Shown here one piece after another: positions 5,210 to 10,000 of a stretch of DNA of 10,000 bases. Each line of letters opens with the position of its first letter. Position 1 is the first letter of the stretch. A program made the position numbers and the translations under genes. The notes below the pieces were generated by a model, which was not told the DNA's origin, searched no databases, and saw only the letters and a program-made list of their open reading frames with translations. Source of the stretch: Candidatus Hydrogenedens sp. (GTDB taxonomy: Bacteria; Hydrogenedentota; Hydrogenedentia; Hydrogenedentales; Hydrogenedentaceae); assembly GCA_020216745.1 (NCBI GenBank), contig JAIWNQ010000186.1, positions 1 to 10,000 on the forward strand, given 5' to 3'.

Positions 5210-7126
5210 ATGTTTGGAGATGATGATAATAAAAAAGTATTCCAAAACCAAATAATAGGGTTATTATTACTCACCGCTATTGTGGTTGTTTGGAGTTACT
5301 TTTTTATTCCCAACCCTCCCAAAACCACCCCAGAAGACAAAACCAAAACTTCTGAGGGTGCCAATACAGCTCCTTTAGAAGTTAGCGAAAAACATACTGC
5401 TGTTAACGATAAACAGAATGTAGACCAGAAAACAGAAAAAACCTCACTTACCGAAATAAATTTACCACCTGAACCTGATTCCATTGATGAAGAACAGACT
5501 AAAGTTCTTTTGTCAAAGGATGACATGGAAATCATTTTCACCAGAGTCGGAGCACGGGTTAAATACCTAAATATCTATTTAAAGCCCAATCGCAATGATT
5601 TAGTTCAGCTTATCCCAATTTGGAGGAATACACCAGACAAGGACGCAGTATACCCCTTTGGACTACGTTTCCACGACCATCCATTAGCAGATGTCTTAGA
5701 TACAAAAATTTGGGATGTGCAAGTTGATGATAAAGAGCATGTTGCTCATTTTTCATATACTATCCCTGAATATATAAAAGTTGAAAAAATATTTTCCTTC
5801 GGCGAATCTCCTTTTACATTAGATGTGCGTATTCGAATCTCCAATCTCGCAACAAGTATATTTCCAGCAGAGGAGCAAAATCGTGTAAATCCGGTGTTCT
5901 CTCTAAACTGGGGTCCTAACGTAAAGTCGGGAGATAATAATAAAGGAATACCACAGACAGTCATCTTTGAACGAAAAGGTGAACTCCTGAGATATGTAAC
6001 ATCAAAATTTACTCCAAAACCTGACCCATTAGCTTTTTTAGAGAGGGTTTATGATTTAAGGTGGACTGCAATTCGAAGTGCTTACTTCGTTATTGCTATG
6101 AAACCTGAATTTAACGGGGCTCAAGGGTGGATAACAGGAGGACCGAGACATTTCCGTGTCGGCGTTGGTGTAACACAATGTCAAGTCTCGCCAGGGGAAA
6201 CACAGGAATTTTTAATAAAAGCCTATGTTGGTCCTAATCGTGGTTCTCTTCTTGCGAAAGCGTGGACAGGATTAGACCAGGTATGGGAATTTTTCACCTC
6301 TGTTAAAGTTATGGACAAATTTGCAAAAATCCTTCTCGGTATTTTGAATTTCTTTTATGAATGGACGATACCAAATTATGGTGTGGCTATTATTCTACTC
6401 ACCATCCTTGTTCGATTGGTCGTTTTTCCATTGACATGGAAAAGCATGGTTAGTATGAAGAAAATGCAAAAACTGGCACCAGAAATAGAAAAATTAAAAC
6501 AGGAAATTGGTGATAATCAACAGGAACTGCAAAAAAGGATGATGGAACTTTATCGTGAACGGGGTGTTAATCCATTGGGTGGTTGTCTCCCCTTATTCCT
6601 TCAGTTACCAGTTTTTATCGCTCTTTATCGAATGCTCTGGAGTGCGGTAGAGTTAAGAGGTGCCCCTTTTATCTTCTGGATGAATGACATGTCCCAACCA
6701 GACCGATTAATAAATTTACCGTTCTCGATTCCTTTCCCATTTAGTGGTGGTCATTTAGAAAGTATTAATTTATTACCAATATTGATGGGTATTTCAATGT
6801 ACTTAAGTCAGAAATTGACACCAGGTGCTACCGCAGTTCAAACGCCACAACAGCGGATTATGATGAATATCATGCCGATATTTTTTACACTTATCTGTTA
6901 TAACATGGCATCGGGATTAAGTTTATATATTCTGGTAAGCACATTGTTAGGAATTGCTCAAAATTACATTATCCCGACAAAAGATGTAGATATAACGCCT
7001 CGGAAAACACCCTCCGCACGGAGGCATTTTTATACTGCTGCACAGGAAAAGAAACGGCAGTGGGCAAAGGAATTACGTCGAGAACGTAAATTAAAACAGA
7101 GAAAAGTTAATGAAGATGATAAATAG
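5210..7126 (+). CDS. yidC: Membrane protein insertase YidC (long, Gram-negative type)
   Basis: The protein has 638 residues. A membrane helix at about 15-33 is followed by a polar linker rich in Thr, Lys and Glu (35-95), then a large periplasmic domain (about 98-345) containing YPFGLRF, FTLDVRI and the RWTAIRSAYF segment. The Oxa1-like insertase core runs from about 367 to 588: ILVRLVVFPLTWKSM holds the conserved Arg402 of the hydrophilic groove, then the coiled-coil hairpin of the first cytoplasmic loop (410-452), then NPLGGCLPLFLQLPVFIALY and further helices ending NYIIP. The last ~45 residues are strongly basic (ARR, KKRQWAK, RRERKLKQRK), as expected for a tail touching the ribosome. YidC inserts and folds inner-membrane proteins alone or with SecYEG. 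The ATG has TGGAG nine bases upstream. The 81-base gap after yidD shows no terminator, so read-through is likely. Confidence 0.97.
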   Translation: MFGDDDNKKVFQNQIIGLLLLTAIVVVWSYFFIPNPPKTTPEDKTKTSEGANTAPLEVSEKHTAVNDKQNVDQKTEKTSLTEINLPPEPDSIDEEQTKVLLSKDDMEIIFTRVGARVKYLNIYLKPNRNDLVQLIPIWRNTPDKDAVYPFGLRFHDHPLADVLDTKIWDVQVDDKEHVAHFSYTIPEYIKVEKIFSFGESPFTLDVRIRISNLATSIFPAEEQNRVNPVFSLNWGPNVKSGDNNKGIPQTVIFERKGELLRYVTSKFTPKPDPLAFLERVYDLRWTAIRSAYFVIAMKPEFNGAQGWITGGPRHFRVGVGVTQCQVSPGETQEFLIKAYVGPNRGSLLAKAWTGLDQVWEFFTSVKVMDKFAKILLGILNFFYEWTIPNYGVAIILLTILVRLVVFPLTWKSMVSMKKMQKLAPEIEKLKQEIGDNQQELQKRMMELYRERGVNPLGGCLPLFLQLPVFIALYRMLWSAVELRGAPFIFWMNDMSQPDRLINLPFSIPFPFSGGHLESINLLPILMGISMYLSQKLTPGATAVQTPQQRIMMNIMPIFFTLICYNMASGLSLYILVSTLLGIAQNYIIPTKDVDITPRKTPSARRHFYTAAQEKKRQWAKELRRERKLKQRKVNEDDK

Positions 7127-7194
7127 CTTAATATACAGCAGTTTATTGATAAATAAAAACACTAACCCGTAAAATTTATGATGGAGAATGTGCC

Positions 7195-8253
7195 ATGAGA
7201 CAAGTAGAATCTATAGGCGAAACACTTGAAGAAGCCAAGCAAAAGGCACTGGAAGAATTGGGTATCAAATTAGAAGATGCCGACAGCATCGAAGTGCTTG
7301 ATGAAGGGAGTAAGGGTTTCTTAGGGATTGGCGCACGCCCTGCAAAAGTACGCATCACCACAAGTAAAGCCCCCGAAGTGAAACCGGAGAGCAAAAAATC
7401 AAAAGAGCCCTCTGAGAAATCGGAAAAAGGAACAGCAAAACAAGTTAAGAGCAAAGAGAAAGCGTCTGACCGAGTTCAAACAAAATCGACATCCAGCACT
7501 GCCTCTCAAAAAACTCAAAAAGTTGAGAAAGAAGAAGTAAAAACAGCGAACCAAGAACAACAAGCCCAAAAAGATTCAAAAGAAAAAGCAAGTAAAGTTA
7601 GCATTACTGATGCTCAAGGTAATGAAACTGCATCCCTCTTAAAAGAAATTTTGCAGAAGATGGGAATAGAGGCTGAAGTTCGATTTGTTCGCACTAAAGA
7701 GGGAACTCCCAAATTAGACATTGAGTCACAGGAAGGGGCATTGCTTATCGGCAGAAAAGGTTCTAATCTTGAGGCGATAGAGTTCATTATCAACCGAATT
7801 GTTTCTGGTGCGGAAGAAAATGAATCTATTGAAAAATTCGTTGTTGACACAGAGAATTATCTTGCAAGACGGAAAGAATCCCTAAAACAATTAGCCTTAA
7901 ATTATGCTGAACGGGTTCGCAAGTCGGGACGGAAAATTAAACTTTCACCAATGCCTCCTCATGAACGGCGTGTTATTCACCTTACCCTCCAAGATGATAA
8001 TACCGTAGAGACATTTAGCATTGGAAAGGGTGATAATCGCTGTGTAGTTATTGCTCCTAAATATCGTCCACGAAACCGTTTCCAACGTGATAGACGGGAC
8101 AATAGGCGAGATAATACCAATCGTTATCCCGGTGGTAGAAGACAAAATGATAGACGTGGTGGAAGAAGAGACTACAGACCTGATTGGAGAAGGAGAAATC
8201 CAGGTAGGTCTCCTTATAGCGATGACACAGAACCTGGCCAGATTTCAGAGTAA
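7195..8253 (+). CDS. jag: RNA-binding protein Jag/KhpB (Jag-N, KH and R3H domains) with Arg-rich tail
   Basis: The protein has 352 residues in four parts. Residues 1-54 are a Jag-N domain with the hallmark KGFLGIGARPAKVR. Residues 55-140 are a charged low-complexity linker of Lys, Glu, Ser and Gln. Residues 145-205 are a KH domain whose GxxG loop is GRKG (186-189). Residues 212-288 are an R3H domain with PPHERRVIH, carrying the Arg-x3-His pair. After Lys289 comes an unusual tail of about 60 residues dominated by Arg, Asp, Asn and Gly (RDRRDN, GGRR, RRGGRRD, WRRRN). Jag proteins bind RNA and in Gram-positives work with KhpA in cell-wall elongation and division. The gene's place between yidC and mnmE is the conserved one. 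ATG at 7195 with GGAG eight bases upstream. The domain calls are firm; the tail is discussed as a finding. Confidence 0.95.
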   Translation: MRQVESIGETLEEAKQKALEELGIKLEDADSIEVLDEGSKGFLGIGARPAKVRITTSKAPEVKPESKKSKEPSEKSEKGTAKQVKSKEKASDRVQTKSTSSTASQKTQKVEKEEVKTANQEQQAQKDSKEKASKVSITDAQGNETASLLKEILQKMGIEAEVRFVRTKEGTPKLDIESQEGALLIGRKGSNLEAIEFIINRIVSGAEENESIEKFVVDTENYLARRKESLKQLALNYAERVRKSGRKIKLSPMPPHERRVIHLTLQDDNTVETFSIGKGDNRCVVIAPKYRPRNRFQRDRRDNRRDNTNRYPGGRRQNDRRGGRRDYRPDWRRRNPGRSPYSDDTEPGQISE

Positions 8254-8295
8254 TATTCTATCTAAAAATTATTCTATTCCAAGAAGGGAAACATA

Positions 8296-9678
8296 ATGGG
8301 GTATGAATTAAGAGATGATACAATTACTGCTATCTGTACCCCATTAGGGATAGGTGCTATAGGTATCATTCGCGTCAGTGGCTCCGACGCCATACCTATC
8401 GTGTCAACTCTTTTCAAGCCAGATGGAAAAATTAATATATCCGAAATCAAGAGGGGCTTAGTCACAGGTAAGGTTATAGATGAGCATGGAAAAATCATCG
8501 ACAATGTGCTTATCCTAATAATGAAGGCTCCCCATTCTTATACTGGTGAGGATGTCGTCGAAATTCAAGCACATGGAAACATGCTCATATTAAAAACGAT
8601 TATTAATGCTCTTCTAAAAAAAGGCGCACGTATTGCGGAACCGGGAGAATTTACTAAACGAGCCTTCCTAAATGGAAAATTGGACTTAACCCAAGCAGAG
8701 GCTGTTTTAGACCAGATACTTGCCAAGACAAAAAAATCACTTGAATTATCCCGTTCTGCCTTTGAAGGACACCTTTCAGAAAAAATTCAAACATATAGTG
8801 ACCAAATTAAAACCATATTGGCTCAGGTTGAAGCTATAATCGATTTTCCAGAAGAGGACATACCGAAAGAAATCTGGGAACAGTCTATTCATTCCCTTAA
8901 GCATTTATCCTCTGACATGGAACATCTTTCCGAAACCACAGAAAAAGGGAAAATTATACGAGAAGGGGTCATTGTCGTTATTGCAGGGAAACCGAATGTG
9001 GGAAAATCGAGTTTGTTCAATGCTCTGCTCCAAGAAAGCCGTGCAATTGTTTCACCTTATCCAGGCACGACACGTGACCATCTGGAAGAATATGTGTCCT
9101 TAGGAGGTGTCCCCGTCCGTTTAATTGACACCGCGGGACTAAGAGAAGTTTCAGAACCCATAGAAAAAGAAGGCATCGAACGAGCATGGAAAGCCGTTGA
9201 GAATGCTTACACTATTCTATTTGTCGTCGATGCAACCAATATAAATAATGAAGATGTTCAACTATACAAATCGTTGAAAGAAAATATGGATAAGACAGTA
9301 TTATTAGTAGTAAACAAAACGGATTTAAATGAAAATCCTGAGATACCTCCTCTACTTTTAGAAAACATCAAGACCATCGTTTACACCTCAGCAAAGACAG
9401 GTGTTGGAATAGACGAACTGGAAAAAGAATTAGTGACAGTCCTTTTAGGAGAACAAGAAATATCAGAAGATATTATCCTTTCTCATGAACATCAAAAACA
9501 CAGCTTACTAAGAGCCAAAAAATGTGTTGAAAATTGTATTCAAACAAAAGAATTATCACCAGAATTGATAGCTTTTGAACTGCGTGAAGCCCTTCATGCA
9601 TTAGGTGAAATTACAGGTGAAACTGCCACAGAAGAATTGTTAGATATAATTTTCTCCTCCTTCTGCATAGGGAAGTAA
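8296..9678 (+). CDS. mnmE: tRNA uridine-5-carboxymethylaminomethyl modification GTPase MnmE
   Basis: With MnmG, this GTPase forms the complex that installs the (carboxymethyl)aminomethyl group on wobble uridine 34 of certain tRNAs, using a methylene-tetrahydrofolate-derived carbon. At 460 residues it is full length. The N-terminal folate-binding domain (about 1-120) includes DTITAICTPLGIGAIGIIRVSG and the PGEFTKRAFLNGKLDLTQAEAV region. The central helical part then holds an inserted G domain: G1 GKPNVGKS (231-238), G2 TTRD (258-261), G3 DTAG (278-281), G4 NKTD (340-343) and G5 SAK (365-367). The C-terminus ends CIGK, with the conserved catalytic Cys457. ATG at 8296 with AAGGG seven bases upstream; the gap after jag is only 42 bases, so co-transcription is likely. 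Its partner mnmG, often next, is not in the remaining sequence. Confidence 0.97.
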   Translation: MGYELRDDTITAICTPLGIGAIGIIRVSGSDAIPIVSTLFKPDGKINISEIKRGLVTGKVIDEHGKIIDNVLILIMKAPHSYTGEDVVEIQAHGNMLILKTIINALLKKGARIAEPGEFTKRAFLNGKLDLTQAEAVLDQILAKTKKSLELSRSAFEGHLSEKIQTYSDQIKTILAQVEAIIDFPEEDIPKEIWEQSIHSLKHLSSDMEHLSETTEKGKIIREGVIVVIAGKPNVGKSSLFNALLQESRAIVSPYPGTTRDHLEEYVSLGGVPVRLIDTAGLREVSEPIEKEGIERAWKAVENAYTILFVVDATNINNEDVQLYKSLKENMDKTVLLVVNKTDLNENPEIPPLLLENIKTIVYTSAKTGVGIDELEKELVTVLLGEQEISEDIILSHEHQKHSLLRAKKCVENCIQTKELSPELIAFELREALHALGEITGETATEELLDIIFSSFCIGK

Positions 9679-9870
9679 AAACTGGAGACATATAATTTAC
9701 ATTGTTATTAAAGCATTATGAAACACTAAATAATAATATCGCTTCTTCATCTAATTTTTTTAATTTTACATAGTCCGAATAAAGATAACAAGACAGGAAT
9801 AAAAATTAATTTTATTTCGAGAAGATTAAAAACAAAAACAATTTATTGTTTAATCAATTTATAAAAAACA
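9679..9870. other. Intergenic region between convergent mnmE and tRNA-Val
   Basis: About 190 A+T-rich bases hold no gene or fragment that I recognise. No strong GC-rich terminator for mnmE is visible; a short T run at about 9754-9762 follows only weak dyad symmetry. No start of mnmG is present. Confidence 0.5.
9828..9851 (-). terminator. Weak candidate terminator of tRNA-Val
   Basis: On the - strand, AAACAAT and ATTGTTT (9845-9851 and 9836-9842) can pair around a 2-base gap and are followed at once by TTGTTTTT. The stem is all A-T apart from one G-C pair and the loop is tight, so this is only a possible intrinsic terminator about 20 bases after the tRNA. Confidence 0.3.
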
Positions 9871-9947
9871 TGGTGGGCGATACTGGACTTGAACCAGTGG
9901 CCTCTGCCGTGTGAAAGCAGCGCTCTAACCACCTGAGCTAATCGCCC
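9871..9947 (-). tRNA. tRNA-Val, anticodon CAC
   Basis: The 77-base cloverleaf folds completely: acceptor GGGCGAT with ATCGCCC, D-stem GCTC with GAGC, anticodon stem CTGCT with GGCAG (one U-G pair next to the loop), a 5-base variable loop, T-stem ACTGG with CCAGT and T-loop TTCAAGT, discriminator A, then an encoded CCA (9871-9873). The loop TTCACAC places anticodon CAC at 9911-9913, which reads the valine codon GUG. The body resembles common bacterial tRNA-Val genes, supporting the identity. It is transcribed towards mnmE. Confidence 0.95.
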
Positions 9948-9965
9948 ACAATAAATATGAATAAT

Positions 9966-9994
9966 AGCATACCAAAAATAGGTTTTTTTTGCAA
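9966..9994 (-). promoter_or_regulatory. Candidate promoter of tRNA-Val
   Basis: On the - strand, TTGCAA (9989-9994) and TATGCT (9966-9971) are 17 bases apart. Transcription would start about 10 bases before the mature 5' end, leaving a short leader for RNase P to remove. Confidence 0.45.
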
Positions 9995-10000
9995 GTTAAC

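Noticed and set aside
7146..7175. Promoter-like TTGATA-N18-TAAAAT before jag
   Set aside because: Transcription would begin at about the Shine-Dalgarno itself (7183-7186), leaving almost no leader; read-through from yidC explains expression better.

Overview
The window is A+T-rich bacterial chromosome. It centres on the conserved rpmH-rnpA-yidD-yidC-jag-mnmE cluster on the + strand, and the genes to its left lie on the - strand. The organism is probably Gram-negative. YidC has the long form: an N-terminal anchor, a large periplasmic domain and a C-terminal insertase core. A PilT-like type IV pilus ATPase is also present. I cannot name the lineage from this sequence. The low G+C, the Arg-rich tail on Jag and the unusual gene neighbours suggest a poorly sampled phylum, but that is a weak inference.

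Layout. Positions 1-609 (-) hold a YtrA-type GntR repressor whose stop overlaps the start of an ABC transporter ATPase that runs off the left edge. The pair has a full-consensus sigma70 promoter (TTGACA-N17-TATAAT) with a perfect 10-bp inverted repeat lying over the -10, so autoregulation is likely. Positions 892-1944 (-) hold a membrane-anchored SGNH-hydrolase-like protein. Positions 2142-2287 (-) hold the wreck of a second copy of that gene: its first ~30 codons are fused, out of frame, to a near-identical copy of the last 15 codons. The 3' tails of both copies and the promoter-like sequence beyond them are duplicated. Positions 2366-3895 (-) encode the PilT-like ATPase, which has a ~120-residue extra N-terminal region and an altered C-terminal retraction motif.

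After a 434-base A+T-rich gap without a gene, the + strand carries ribosomal protein L34 (missed by length-filtered gene calls), the RNase P protein subunit, YidD, YidC, the KH/R3H protein Jag (KhpB) and the tRNA-modifying GTPase MnmE. These genes link ribosome assembly, tRNA maturation and modification, and membrane protein insertion, and their order is ancient. Two usual neighbours are missing: dnaA does not lie upstream of rpmH, and mnmG does not follow mnmE within the window. The right end holds a convergent tRNA-Val(CAC) with an encoded CCA end.

I found no CRISPR array, insertion sequence, phage gene or obvious new defence system. The most interesting points are the collapsed SGNH duplicate with its copied promoter module, the unusual PilT-like ATPase, the Arg-rich tail of Jag, and the origin-type cluster lacking dnaA.
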